Positions 8,346 to 17,516 of a stretch of DNA of 64,000 nt are shown piece after piece. The notes beneath the pieces are model-generated. The model was not told the DNA's origin. It saw only the letters and a program-made list of their open reading frames with translations, and did not search any database. The stretch spans positions 620,001 to 684,000 of the forward strand of contig JADJEI010000013.1 in NCBI GenBank assembly GCA_016709155.1, given 5' to 3'. Position 1 is the stretch's first letter, and every line of letters starts with the position of its first letter. The DNA comes from Ignavibacteriales bacterium (GTDB lineage: Bacteria > Bacteroidota > Ignavibacteria > Ignavibacteriales > Ignavibacteriaceae). Made by a program: the position numbers and the translations under genes.

Positions 8346-9807
8346 TTATCTTATTAATATCATCTTATTAGTTTGAGTAAAATTACCTGTCGTGATACGG
8401 TAATAATAAACGCCGCTTGATAAATTATTAGCATCAAAATTTATTTCATACTTTCCGGCAGGTTTTTCTTCATTTACTAGAGTTGTGATCTCATTGCCGA
8501 GTACATCATAAACTTTTAACGTTATAAAACTGCGGACAGGCATTTCCCAGCTAATAACGGTAGCCGGATTAAATGGGTTGGGGTAATTCTGATTAAGTGT
8601 GAATGACACCGGCTCAATGTTTTTATCATCTACGCCGGTAACAGGAATGTACGTATAAACTATTTTAGCATAATTTTCGTATGCACCCCCAAGCCATTGC
8701 TGATAAAGTATTTCTGTCAAATTTCCATTTCCATCATAAGAATAAACATCATAGTTCGAGTTTTGCCACGCTCCTGCATCCCAGTATTGCTGCGTGGAAG
8801 TTGATAGTTGAAATCCATTGTAAGTGCTGATAGTCTGATTACTATTCATCCAACCTGAACCATCCCACGACTGAGATAAGTTAAGTGTTATATTATTATT
8901 CCCATCATACTCATAGCTATATCTAAGGAAGTTTTTCCATTGGCTGGAGATGAAATCCCAGCTTTGAACAATCACTTCAGATATGTAATCATTTGCATTA
9001 TAAGAATAAATAGTTTGACTTGACGCCTGCCACATCACCCCCAGCCATATTGAAGTGACGGTATTTGTTAATTTACTTTCTCCATCATAAGTATAATCTG
9101 TTTTGTTGGAATTTTCCCACATAGACCCCATCCATAACTGGCTGAGATTTTGTGTAATTAAATGGTTCGCATTATAAGTATAGCTTGAAAGTAAGAAATT
9201 TTTCCACGCGCCAGCATCCCATTGCTGTTGTGTAGTTGATTCTATATCACCCCCCGCTGTATATGCGTACAGAATTCTGAATGAATTATCCCATTGACTG
9301 CCTCCCCACGTTTGCTGAGTATAGGTGCTAACTCTATTAGAGCCATCGTATTCATAAATCAACTGCGAAGCATTTTGCCAAGCTGAGCCGACCCATACTT
9401 CAGTCAATATATTTGTATTCAGATTATTTCCATTATATGTATATGTTGACCGTTGATTATTTACCCATGCAGAGCCGTTCCAGATTTCAAGAAGCAGCTC
9501 TCCCCATTTGGGATGTATTAACATAACTGTAAGTAGTTTTGGTTTGAGGAGTCCAATCACTGCCGCTCCATAAATAATATATCTCCGTTTCCTGAAGATA
9601 AAAATCAAGAACGTTGTACTCACGGGAGCGCTGTGTAAATTCAGACGCATTATTATCCCGGTTACTTAAGGGAACAGGATAGGGATTTAGAAGATCAAGT
9701 TTACTCTCAAATCCCGGTACATTAAAGGGGATGGTAAACTCTTGTGCTTGATGCGAAGGGGCAAATATTGCAGTGAATACAAAAACGAACAAGAAAAAAT
9801 TTTTCAT
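8346..9807 (-). CDS. T9SS-secreted protein of 29-residue repeats (one frameshift)
   Basis: The first frame (9807 down to about 9500) gives a signal peptide (FFLFVFVFTAIFAPSHQAQ) and the first repeat. After a one-base shift in or near a GGGG run at about 9505 the homology continues in the second frame to 8346. The body consists of about eleven imperfect 29-residue repeats of the form W-x-G-S-x-W-x-N, 6-8 residues, Y-x-Y-N/D-x-N, resembling YD-type surface repeats. The C-terminus is a complete T9SS type A sorting domain (QNYPNPFNPATVISW, YDVLGNEITTLVNE, LSSGVYYYRI, KMILIR). It is probably surface-attached or secreted. The function of the repeats is unknown. Confidence 0.82.
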
Positions 9808-9920
9808 AGTTGTTCCTTGGTTTTATTGGTGGAAAATAGATTTTAGATTAAGCTTGGATGTGAATATAATTACTGAAAATTGTAAAACAAAATTATTTTT
9901 TAACCCATTACTACTTACTT

Positions 9921-9969
9921 CCCCGGCTAAATATCTGTACATATAAACAAGATAAATATCTGTCCGGGG
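9921..9969. repeat. Inverted repeat enclosing two direct repeats in the 356-bp gap 9808-10163
   Basis: CCCCGG (9921-9926) and CCGGGG (9964-9969) bracket two exact copies of AAATATCTGT at 9929-9938 and 9954-9963, spaced 25 bases. It lies upstream of the T9SS repeat gene (start 9807) and could be an operator, but nothing proves it. The rest of this gap holds only the terminator at 10071-10100. Confidence 0.35.
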
Positions 9970-10070
9970 AGAATACAATTTCTCCATAGTTAGCTAAGTG
10001 GTAAACGTACCATTGTCCTGCTGTGTTTTTCTCCCATTCTTAATTAATAATTTTTAATTGTTAATTAAAA

Positions 10071-10100
10071 AGGCGACCAGTTTTTTATAACTGACCGCCT
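10071..10100 (-). terminator. Rho-independent terminator of the 10164-10787 gene
   Basis: On the minus strand two 12-base arms (10089-10100 and 10071-10082) pair fully if two G-U wobbles are allowed, with a 6-base loop and a following TTTTT. The plus-strand RNA would have two mismatches instead of the wobbles. This fixes the direction: it terminates the minus-strand gene 64 bases upstream. Confidence 0.82.
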
Positions 10101-10163
10101 TTATGGGGTAGGTTTATGAACCATTTTTTTAACTATAGTTTTTTGTTTTGGGAGGGGGTTAAT

Positions 10164-10787
10164 TTACCCGACTATCACCACGGCGATATCGGATTGAGTT
10201 CCTACCTCTAAGTTGCCGATCACTAACCTGATTACGTATTCTCTTCGTTCCGGCGCTCCGTTTAGATTAGGACGTGAATCTATAAGGGTGCTGTTTACGG
10301 AAGTCCCGAGAAACGTAAGTTCTGTTTCTGTGCCGCGGCGGCTGTAACAATTAAATCCATTAGCACCGTTGAGTACAGTGCCGATCTTTACCTTGTTATC
10401 AATTGTCACTTTTGCTTTGATGCTTGCAACCAGCGCATCCGGGCTGGGGGGGATGTAGTTTGATTCTATGCCGAGATCTAACCCCGCCGTTTTGGTATAG
10501 GCTGAGTTGTTCTTCATCATGTTGGCAATGGCACGGATACCGTTTAGACCGCTGATTGCAGCCTTCCTTTTGGCTTTCGTATTCTCAACCAATGAACTTA
10601 CATTAGCCTGCGCCGCAAGCTGTGTTGGGTATGCAGTTCGACGTGGAGTTATCGCGGGAGTTATAGCAGTTACCTCTGCCGGTGATAAGCCGAACGATGC
10701 GGCGTATGTCGGCAGCTTTGCTAAGAAGGTTTCTTCCCAGCTATCTAAATTGCCCATCGTAGTGGGCAGGTAATCATATTTTGACAT
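10164..10787 (-). CDS. Hypothetical protein with MSKYDYLP...W N-terminal region
   Basis: 207 residues without signal peptide or membrane segment. The N-terminal part (YDYLPTTMGNLDSWEETFLA, LPTYAASFGLSPAEVTAI) is helical. The C-terminal half (KAKVTIDNKVKIGTVLNGAN, ERREYVIRLVIGNLEVGTQS) looks like a beta-sandwich. I recall the same layout in uncharacterised proteins of environmental Bacteroidota and relatives, but cannot name a function. The gene looks more GC-rich than its surroundings. It has its own terminator, and the 21-bp phased palindrome array begins about 200 bases upstream of its start, in its likely promoter region. Confidence 0.75.
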   Translation of the reverse strand: MSKYDYLPTTMGNLDSWEETFLAKLPTYAASFGLSPAEVTAITPAITPRRTAYPTQLAAQANVSSLVENTKAKRKAAISGLNGIRAIANMMKNNSAYTKTAGLDLGIESNYIPPSPDALVASIKAKVTIDNKVKIGTVLNGANGFNCYSRRGTETELTFLGTSVNSTLIDSRPNLNGAPERREYVIRLVIGNLEVGTQSDIAVVIVG

Positions 10788-10989
10788 ATGAATACTCCAT
10801 AATTAATGAATGAATGTTTATTTATTTTAGATGCTTACTCACGTTTCACATATAATAAGTATCTGATGTAGTATTATCAATTGCTGTGCCAGACTTAATT
10901 TTATTTTCTGTCCAATCTCTATTTTTATAAGAAATTTAGATTTTGGAATAAAAATAAAGATTATTTGTATGGATGGGGGGAAAAGTTGA

Positions 10990-11296
10990 AAATAAGCCTA
11001 GGAATATTCCCGACTCGCCTAGGCTAGTTCAAGAAAAACCTACTACAACTGACAAAAAGCCCAGGAAGTTTTAGCCCCCGCCTAGGCTTGATGAGAAATA
11101 ACCTACGCATCTTTATAAATAGCCTAGGAGGATTTAAAAATAGCCTAGGAGACTTGATAAATAGCCTAGGAGACTTGATAAATAGCCTAGGAAGAATGTG
11201 AAATAGCCTAGGAGGAATGCAAAATAGCCTAGGAGGAATGCAAAATAGCCTAGGAAGAATACAATACAGCCTAGGCTATTTTATAAACGGAATAGG
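10990..11296. repeat. 21-bp phased array of CCTAGG palindromes (array 1)
   Basis: CCTAGG, or a one- or two-base variant, occurs at 10997, 11018, 11039, 11060, 11081, 11102, 11123, 11144, 11165, 11186, 11207, 11228, 11249 and 11270, with a degenerate copy at 11291. Every step is exactly 21 bases. The central units also share flanks (ATAG before, AGGA after); the outer units keep only the palindrome and the phase. Since 21 is a multiple of 3, short open frames appear through the array, but they are products of the repeat and not genes. The spacing equals two helical turns, placing each palindrome on the same DNA face. Confidence 0.92.
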
Positions 11297-11552
11297 CGGG
11301 GAGAGGAAAATCTTACCTCTGCCGGGAAAAATTTACAGGTATTTTTTAACCAACCTGCAACACACGCCGGCAGGAACAGGGCAGAACAAATCCGGAAACA
11401 AAATAATTAAAAAATACTTAAGAATTTCTTGACATTGGCAAAAGCAGTTAATAAGTTTAACCAAACAAATGAGGATGTTTTTGTGGAATTGGAAAACAGG
11501 AAAGAAATTAAACAAATTAGTAAGAACTAAAATGAGAGTTTTTAATTACACT

Positions 11553-11643
11553 ATTTTATCTGCAAAAGAGCAGATAGATTTTATGACGCTCATCGTTGTC
11601 TTTTTTTGCTCATTTACAGATAAAATACTTAATAGTTAGCTAC
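11553..11643 (+). other. Left-end recombination site of the cassette array (attC- or attI-like)
   Basis: A large imperfect hairpin (ATTTTATCTG at 11553-11562 with CAGATAAAAT at 11617-11626, plus an inner GAGCA/TGCTC) is followed by GTTAGCTAC at 11635-11643. That core fits the integron consensus GTTRRRY at six of seven positions. TAGCTAAC, its complement, occurs at the other end of the same cassette (14007-14014), as expected for one cassette inserted at this point. No integrase gene lies in the flanking DNA visible here. 11297-11552 shows no gene. Confidence 0.55.
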
Positions 11644-11733
11644 TATTCGAAAATTGAATGAAGTAATTTGGTTTTATGATTAAAATGGAAAAAATAGTTA
11701 GTTTTAAATCTGAATAAATTGATAAACTAAAAT

Positions 11734-12843
11734 ATGCCAAACAAAAATCTTACAAATGCTAAGAAAGCAAAAAATGATGAGTTCTATACTCAGTATCATG
11801 ATATTGAAAAAGAGATAGCCGCTTATCTTGAATTTGATCCCCAAGGTATTTAAAGGTAAAACGGTGCTTTTACCTTGCGATGATCCCGAGTGGAGTAATT
11901 TCACAAAGTTTTTTTGCTCAAAACTTTATGAGGTTTGGTCTAAAAAACTAATCAGTACAAGCTATGCTGTGGATAGCAAAATTTATAAAAGTGGTTATCA
12001 ACCAACTTTATTTGAGAGACGAGTGATCCACAATTTGATAAAGACAAAACAAGGAAAAATGGGAAGATTTTTATCTTAGAACGGGATAAGACAGGTGATA
12101 ATAAGATTGATGTTAATGACTTAGAATGGAAATACCTAGAAGGTGATGGTGTTTTTAGAAGCGATGAGATAAAACAATTAAGAAAAAAAGCAGACATCAT
12201 TATTACTAATCCACCATTCTCATTATTCCGTGAATTCTTATCGTGGATTATGGAAGCTGACAAACAGTTTGTGATAATAGGTAGCTTAAGTGCCATTACC
12301 TACAAGGAAGTTTTTCCACTGATTAAGGCTGATAAGTTGTGGATGGGTAACGGTTTTCATGCAGGAAATGCTTTTTTTTCTACTCCTTTTGCAAAGGAAT
12401 ATGGTGAAGGTGTTTATTATCCTGAAACCGGTTTAGTGAAGTTTAGGAATGTTTGTTGGTTTACAAATCTTGATCATGGTAGGCGTCATGAACCATTAAA
12501 ACTAATGTCAATGGCAGATAATTTAAGATTTAACAAGAAGCTAAAAGGAAAGAAATCATACGACCACTACGACAACTACAATGCTATTGAAGTGCCATTC
12601 ACCGATGCAATTCAAAATGATTACGAAGGTGTAATGGGTGTTCCAGTAAGTTTTTTAGACAAGTATAATCCAGAGCAATTCGAAATAGTTGGAAGTGATT
12701 ATAATATTAAGGAGGGTTTGCTGCCTGAACTCGTTAATACTAAATGGAAAGGTAAAATAGACAGGGGCTATACTAATAAAAAAAGACTTTATACACGTAT
12801 ACTTATTAAACATAAAACAGTAACAAAATGGAAACAACTCTAA
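11734..12843 (+). CDS. EcoRI-type adenine-specific DNA methyltransferase (several frameshifts)
   Basis: Homology to the EcoRI-modification methylase family runs from an ATG at 11734 (NDEFYTQYHDIEKEIAAYLE) through KGKTVLLPCDDPEWSNFTKF, a LKKLISTSYAVDSK region, the catalytic motif IV TNPPFSLFREF (about 12205-12237), FVIIGSLSAITYKEVFPLIK and an HGRRHEPLKL region, ending at 12843. The predicted protein of about 370 residues would transfer a methyl group to N6 of adenine in a specific site. The frame changes at a CCCC run (11839-11842), around a T-run and an A-run near 11910-11952, and once more before 12061. The stop overlaps the start of the DUF262-HNH gene by 16 bases, so they form a pair. Confidence 0.82.
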
Positions 12844-13987
12844 AAACGGTAATTACAGTTAAAGATATTTGTGAAGGCTTTGTTTACAACGAATTAGAAG
12901 GCAAAGGATTGTTCGGTCTCTCAGGAAAATTAACAATTCAACCCGAATACCAGCGCAATTATATATATGCAGATGGCAAAAAAGATGTTGCAGTAATTGA
13001 ATCAATTCTGAAAAGTTATCCATTGGGTTTAATATATTTCGTAAAAGTAAGTGATAATAAATTTGAAGTATTGGACGGGCAACAGCGAATAACAAGTTTC
13101 GGAAGGTTTGTAACAAATAAATTAGCTGTTAAAGTTGATAGAATGGAACAATATTTTGATAGTCTTGCACCTGAGTTGCAGGCAAAAATCTTAAATACAA
13201 AATTAACAATTTATGAATGTGTAGGAGACGAACCTGAAATTAAAGAATGGTTCAAAACAATCAATATTGCAGGTATTGAACTGAATGACCAAGAATTTAA
13301 CAATGCAATTTATTCAGGCCCATTTGTAACACTTGCTAAAGAGGAATTTAGTAACAGTCAAAACTCAAATATTCAAAAATGGAGTGCTTACATAAAGGGT
13401 AGTGCAAACCGCCAGGACTTTTTAGAGCGAGCACTTGAGTGGGTAAGTAAAGGTAAGATAGAGGAGTATATGGCTCTTCATCGTAAGGATAATAATATTA
13501 AAGAATTAAAAACTTATTTTAATAGTGTTATAGATTGGGCTTCAACTGTATTTATAGACGTTGAGAGTGAAATATGCGGCCTTGAATGGGAAGACTATAT
13601 GAAGAATATCATAAGAAGTCATATGATCCGAAGGCCGTTTCGAAAGAGGTACAAAAGCTATATGAAGATCCATACGTTAAAAATCGGAAAGGAATATTTG
13701 AATACTTACTTGGTGGTTCTGTTGATACAAAATTATTAGATGTTAGAGTATTTGATGAAGCAACAAAGAAAATAGTTTATACAAAACAGTCTGAAGCTGC
13801 AGAAAAAAAAGGTAAATCAAACTGTCCACATTGTGCAATTGGGCATGATGCTAACAAAAACAAGATATGGAAACTTAGCGAAATGGATGCTGACCACGTT
13901 GCAGCATGGAGTAAAGGTGGTGCAACAAATATTAAAAACTGTCAGATGTTGTGTAAGACTCATAATCGTTCAAAAGGAAATAGATAA
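12828..13987 (+). CDS. DUF262 (GmrS-like) nuclease with C-terminal HNH domain (one frameshift)
   Basis: About 386 residues. The N-terminal DUF262 domain shows IQPEYQRNYIY, the conserved VLDGQQRITS and a FKTINIAGIELNDQE stretch; this domain is known from GmrSD-type and Ssp-type restriction proteins. After a lost G at the GGG run 13588-13590, the frame continues into an HNH nuclease domain with CPHC, DADHVAAWSKGG, and LCKTHNRSKGN. The gene overlaps the methyltransferase gene by 16 bases. Together they look like a modification enzyme with a partner nuclease carried on one cassette. Whether the nuclease cuts unmethylated or modified DNA cannot be told from sequence. Confidence 0.82.
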
Positions 13988-14006
13988 TATCGATAATTAA
14001 TAAACA

Positions 14007-14225
14007 TAGCTAACCAGTGCTATTGACGACCTATAGATTGTGATTTGCTAGTAGAAACAGATAGTGGAAGTATAGGAGTTTTGGGAAAGAGCATAAAAAT
14101 CCACTGATCTAAAAGCGTAATCAATCTTTGGAGTTAAAGTTTTTAAAAATAAATAATTTATACGGTGGCATTGCCATTGTGTTTTAATAACTTGTCCCGC
14201 TTTGCGGGGTAACACGCCGTTAGGG
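14007..14225 (+). other. attC-like site 1 (end of methyltransferase/nuclease cassette)
   Basis: It begins with TAGCTAAC (14007-14014) and ends with the core GTTAGGG (14219-14225). The right part carries a block conserved at five sites in this array: TTTATACGGTGGCATTGCC, a CCCGC-TTT-GCGGG hairpin, then AACACGCC before the core. The left part (GCTATTGACGACCTATAG onwards) is shared with site 2. At 219 bases it is longer than most known attC sites, so the full pairing is uncertain. Confidence 0.6.
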
Positions 14226-14246
14226 CAAAAAAAATGGAGAATTTTA

Positions 14247-14693
14247 TTGGCAATACCTGAATTAGAAGAAGATGGATTTCTACCAATAGGAATTCATATT
14301 TGTACAGCTGAAGAAATATCAGAACGCTTTGGTAGATTTCAGTCTTCTGATAGGCGCCCTTCATTGAATGAGGGATTAATTAGTTATATTAATGAATTAA
14401 AAGAAGCTGAAATAGGGAAATATTTAATTGTTAATGGGTCTTATGTAACTCAAAAGGATAAGCCCAGTGACATTGATGTACTTTTAGTCTTGAAAGATGA
14501 TGTTGATCTAACTGGTGATATTCCACCCTTTCGTAAAAATGCAGCTTCTAAAAAATATATTAACAGATATCATAAGCTAGATTTTCACTTTGGTTATGAA
14601 GATGATGAAGCTTTTACTAATATTTTACTGAACTTTAAGGAAGTTAAATATCAGCCTGGAAAATATAAAGGAATTCTGAGAGTTGATTTATGA
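14247..14693 (+). CDS. DUF6932-type nucleotidyltransferase-like protein
   Basis: 148 residues from a TTG at 14247 that has GGAG 7 bases upstream; the first in-frame ATG (14202) would lie inside the recombination site, so TTG is preferred. The sequence IPELEEDGFLPIGIHICTAE, FGRFQSSDRRPSLNEGL and IVNGSYVTQKDKPSDIDVLL matches the DUF6932 pattern. The GSYVT...SDIDVLLVL part is the nucleotidyltransferase-fold signature (GS and DxD). The stop overlaps the next start by 4 bases (ATGA). Proteins of this fold often act as antitoxins or nucleotide-transferring enzymes; the role here is unknown. Confidence 0.7.
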   Translation: MAIPELEEDGFLPIGIHICTAEEISERFGRFQSSDRRPSLNEGLISYINELKEAEIGKYLIVNGSYVTQKDKPSDIDVLLVLKDDVDLTGDIPPFRKNAASKKYINRYHKLDFHFGYEDDEAFTNILLNFKEVKYQPGKYKGILRVDL

Positions 14694-15670
14694 TTGAGAA
14701 CGAAAACCAATATCAGCAAGCATTAACTGTATTGCAAAGATTAGAGAGAGCGCTTGTAGCTCTACGTCGTCGCGTGGAACCAGTTAATCCTGAATTATTT
14801 CAAGCGATGGCTCAAACATATGTTGATGAAATAACTGAATTGAGAAATGAAATTGATGAATTTATTGGAGTAAACTCAGCATTTGAATCCCGAGTTCCTT
14901 TGTGGTTTTCGCTTGAAGGTGAAGGACTAAAATCTTCAGAGATATCTTCTCGTCTATTAGCCAGCTGGCTTTCAAAAATGCGACAAGCGTTTCAAAATGT
15001 AGCTCAATTTATTGAGACGAAGCGCACCATTTTAGGCAGACCCTCACCTGCAATTTTAGCAATTATGGATCCCAATTTAGTTACTATACGTAGTGGGAGT
15101 ATTAAAATTGGTCTTAAATTTCCGCACTCTTATCTCCAAGAAGAATTATTCCCAGATGATAGTCATTCATTAGTCCCTTTACCTAATAGAGCAATAGATC
15201 GATTACTTCAATTGGTTGCCTGGGTTAATTCGACTCAGAATGATTTGCCAAGTGATCTTTTCCCTGATAATGACGAAACTACTATCCTAGCAAATCAAGC
15301 AATTTCTCTTGTGCCTTCTCGGCGTAGTAGTGTTAAAACATTACGATTTTCGGGTGCTTTAGTTCCTTCCGAAAAAGTGTTACAATTAAATTAGAATCCA
15401 GACCGAAACTCCAACAATTGATAGATAGTTTGACTATTATTAATGAAGATAGAGTGGAAGGTGTTATAAGAGAAATTGATTTGGATGCACAACGTATTAT
15501 TTTGAGAGAGAGGTCCAGAAGCACCTGATCTTAAATGTTATTTACCTGATGATCTTGTTACTATAGCAGAAGGTTTATTGGATAAATTTGTCAGAATCCG
15601 TGGAAAAATTTCTTCATCAACGCCTGACGTAGTTGAAGTAATTTCAATTGAAGCTATTAACGTGCCCTAA
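14690..15670 (+). CDS. Hypothetical protein, partner of the DUF6932 gene (two frameshifts)
   Basis: About 325 residues, not recognised. The first frame gives an N-terminal helical region (YQQALTVLQRLERALVALRR, FQAMAQTYVDEITELRNEID) and a middle part with IKIGLKFPHS and LPNRAIDRLLQLVAWV. It closes at 15394, but the protein continues in other frames (PKLQQLIDSLTIINEDRVEG, then PDLKCYLPDDLVTIAEGLLD and KISSSTPDVVEVISIEA) to a TAA at 15668-15670. That stop codon lies inside the CCCTAAC core that ends the cassette, as often seen for cassette genes. It is coupled by ATGA overlap to the DUF6932 gene, so the two probably act together. Confidence 0.65.
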
Positions 15671-15904
15671 CCAGATGCTATTGACGACCTATAGATTACG
15701 ATTTGCTAGTAGAAACAGATAGTGTAAGTTTAGAAGTTTTGGGAGATAAATGAATATTTTTACTAAAGTAAATATGAAATGGAAATCTAGCCCCGCTAAA
15801 TGCGGGATTAAAAAAATAATTTATACGGTGGTGTTGCCATTGTGCTTTAATAACTTGTACTGTGCGTTAGCCAACGGACTATCGGGGTAACACGGCGTTA
15901 GGAT
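15663..15904 (+). other. attC-like site 2
   Basis: It starts with TGCCCTAAC (15663-15671), the exact complement of the GTTAGGGCA that opens the same cassette at 14219. It ends with GTTAGGAT (15897-15904). It shares its left part with site 1 and the right block (TTTATACGGTGG, AACACGGC) with sites 1, 3, 4 and 5. A second GTTAGCC inside the right block may be a small internal insertion. Confidence 0.65.
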
Positions 15905-15935
15905 ACATTCTCTAAAATAAAAGAAAGAAAAAAAT

Positions 15936-16370
15936 ATGAAGGATATAAATAGTTTCTGGAAAAAGGGCCCGGGTAAACTCGGTGTTTCAAAACCATTAAT
16001 TGGTTCCTGGCAAGCAAGTGCGGACACACCAATGGGTAAAGTTCGATGCACTCGATCTTTCACACCAATTCTAGGTAGTAAGTATATTCAACTTGTTGCA
16101 AGATGGGAGTTTGGTAAGAAAGTCTATGAGGAGTTTGCAATTTATGGAGTCAGCAAGGGCAGACTATCATTTTGGTCGTTTACATCAGATGGTAAGAAAT
16201 CAGAAGGTGTAATTGCTGATGGAAAAGAAATAGATCCACAAGCAATTGTATTCGAAGCAGAAATGCCGGCTGGTCTTGCTCGAATGATATATTGGCCAAA
16301 TACTGAGGAGGATTTAATTGGGCAGTGGAAGCTAAAAATAAAATGGCTGGAAGCGATTCACTCAACATAA
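15936..16370 (+). CDS. Cassette-borne hypothetical protein
   Basis: 144 residues, no signal peptide, not recognised with certainty. The pattern GSWQASADTPMGKVRCTRSF, YIQLVARWEFG and GRLSFWSFTSDGKKSEGVIA suggests a small beta-barrel such as the lipocalin-like DUF1579 group, but this is only a shape impression. It is the only gene of its cassette, in the same direction as the other cassette genes, starting about 35 bases after the recombination core. Confidence 0.6.
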   Translation: MKDINSFWKKGPGKLGVSKPLIGSWQASADTPMGKVRCTRSFTPILGSKYIQLVARWEFGKKVYEEFAIYGVSKGRLSFWSFTSDGKKSEGVIADGKEIDPQAIVFEAEMPAGLARMIYWPNTEEDLIGQWKLKIKWLEAIHST

Positions 16371-16403
16371 ATACGTTTCTTTATAGAATTGTTTATATGG
16401 GCA

Positions 16404-16690
16404 ACCTAACCCACAACTGCTAATGAACCCGCCAGAGGAGGGGCGGGCTCACTCCTGTAGTTGAGGAGTAAGAGTAAGCCCCAAAACGATGTGCTTGCTT
16501 CAATCATATCGGACAGGTGCATAAATATTTTAATTGTTGTTCATTTCATACTGTGCTAAGTTTGGAAAACAAATGAAACAGATACCTTTCCCTGCTTAAT
16601 AGGGGGAGGTAGATTAAATAATTTATTCGGTGGCATTGCCATTGTGCTTTAATAACTTGCACTGCTTTGCGGGATAACACGGCGTTAGGC
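16404..16690 (+). other. attC-like site 3
   Basis: It begins with ACCTAAC (16404-16410), continues with an imperfect hairpin (CAACTGC...GTAGTTG enclosing CCCGCC/GGGCGGG) and ends with the conserved right block and core GTTAGGC (16684-16690). Its left part is different from that of sites 1 and 2 but resembles that of site 6, so two left-part families exist in the array. Confidence 0.58.
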
Positions 16691-16706
16691 AGTCTATAAA
16701 AATATT

Positions 16707-17171
16707 ATGCAAATGAATCAAAAACTTAATATCCGTGAAGCGATGAAGTCCGATACTGCTGCGCTTGCTGCTCTCTCGGGCGAACTGGGCTATCCTGTGA
16801 CTTTGTTACAGATGGAAGGTCGGTACGACAAGTTGTCAACAAAATCCGATAATTGTATTTATGTTGCTGAACTTGATTCTATTGTAGGTTGGATTCATAT
16901 TGCTGTTATTCAATCATTAGAGAGCAATCCGTTTGTAGAAATTTGTGGTCTTGTTGTTGCTGAATCACATCGTGGAACGGGAATCGGAACACGACTCATT
17001 GCAATGGTTGAAAGTTGGGCGCGAGAAAATGGATATAACCATATTCGTGTTCGTACAAATGTTTTACGAGAGGAGACTAGAAGGTTTTACGGACAAGTTG
17101 GTTTTCAACCCAAAAAAACTCAAGAAGTATTTGATAAAATAATTAATGTCGGCGGCTTAATCAGCGGCTAA
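16707..17171 (+). CDS. GNAT-family N-acetyltransferase
   Basis: 154 residues. Motif A, which binds acetyl-CoA, is clear: VVAESHRGTGIGTRLIAMVE. It is followed by RVRTNVLREETRRFYGQVGF, the usual motif B region. The N-terminus (NIREAMKSDTAALAALSGEL) starts the fold normally. The last few residues (IINVGGLISG) run into the recombination site and may not be native. Acetyltransferases are frequent cassette genes. The acceptor substrate is unknown. Confidence 0.88.
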   Translation: MQMNQKLNIREAMKSDTAALAALSGELGYPVTLLQMEGRYDKLSTKSDNCIYVAELDSIVGWIHIAVIQSLESNPFVEICGLVVAESHRGTGIGTRLIAMVESWARENGYNHIRVRTNVLREETRRFYGQVGFQPKKTQEVFDKIINVGGLISG

Positions 17172-17459
17172 TGACGATCGATAGATAACGAATATGCGAA
17201 AAACAAGATAATCACAGCCCGGGTATTTTAGGAAAGAGCATAAAAATCCACTGCTCAAAAGAGTTCTTAAAAAGTGTAACAAGCCCGGTGGTATAATTTC
17301 AGTTGAATAATACTCTATTTTAAGAGGATAGTAACTTCGCCATTTTGGGTGTAGAAGTTTTTGAAAACAAATGAATATTTTTACTTAAGTAAAAATGAAA
17401 TGGAAATCAATAAATAATTTATACGACAGTGTTGCGTTTAAAATAACACGCCGTTAGGC
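17166..17459 (+). other. attC-like site 4
   Basis: The left core is degenerate (GGCTAAT, 17166-17172) and is followed by a diverged copy of the left part of sites 1 and 2 (ATGACGATCGATAGATAACG). The right block is partly deleted (ATTTATACGACAGTGTTGCG) but keeps AACACGCC and the core GTTAGGC at 17453-17459. Confidence 0.5.
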
Positions 17460-17516
17460 CGCAACATAAATTATATCAGAATTTAATTATCTAAGTAGAG
17501 ACATAAGAAGAATAAT

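Noticed and set aside
10990..11296. CRISPR array
   Set aside because: The period is only 21 bp, there is no division into constant repeats and unique spacers, and no cas gene is nearby. The same holds for 61041-61292.
11217..11432. Open frame with MQNSLGG repeats
   Set aside because: Translation of the CCTAGG array and the following AT-rich DNA; the repetition comes from the 21-bp unit.
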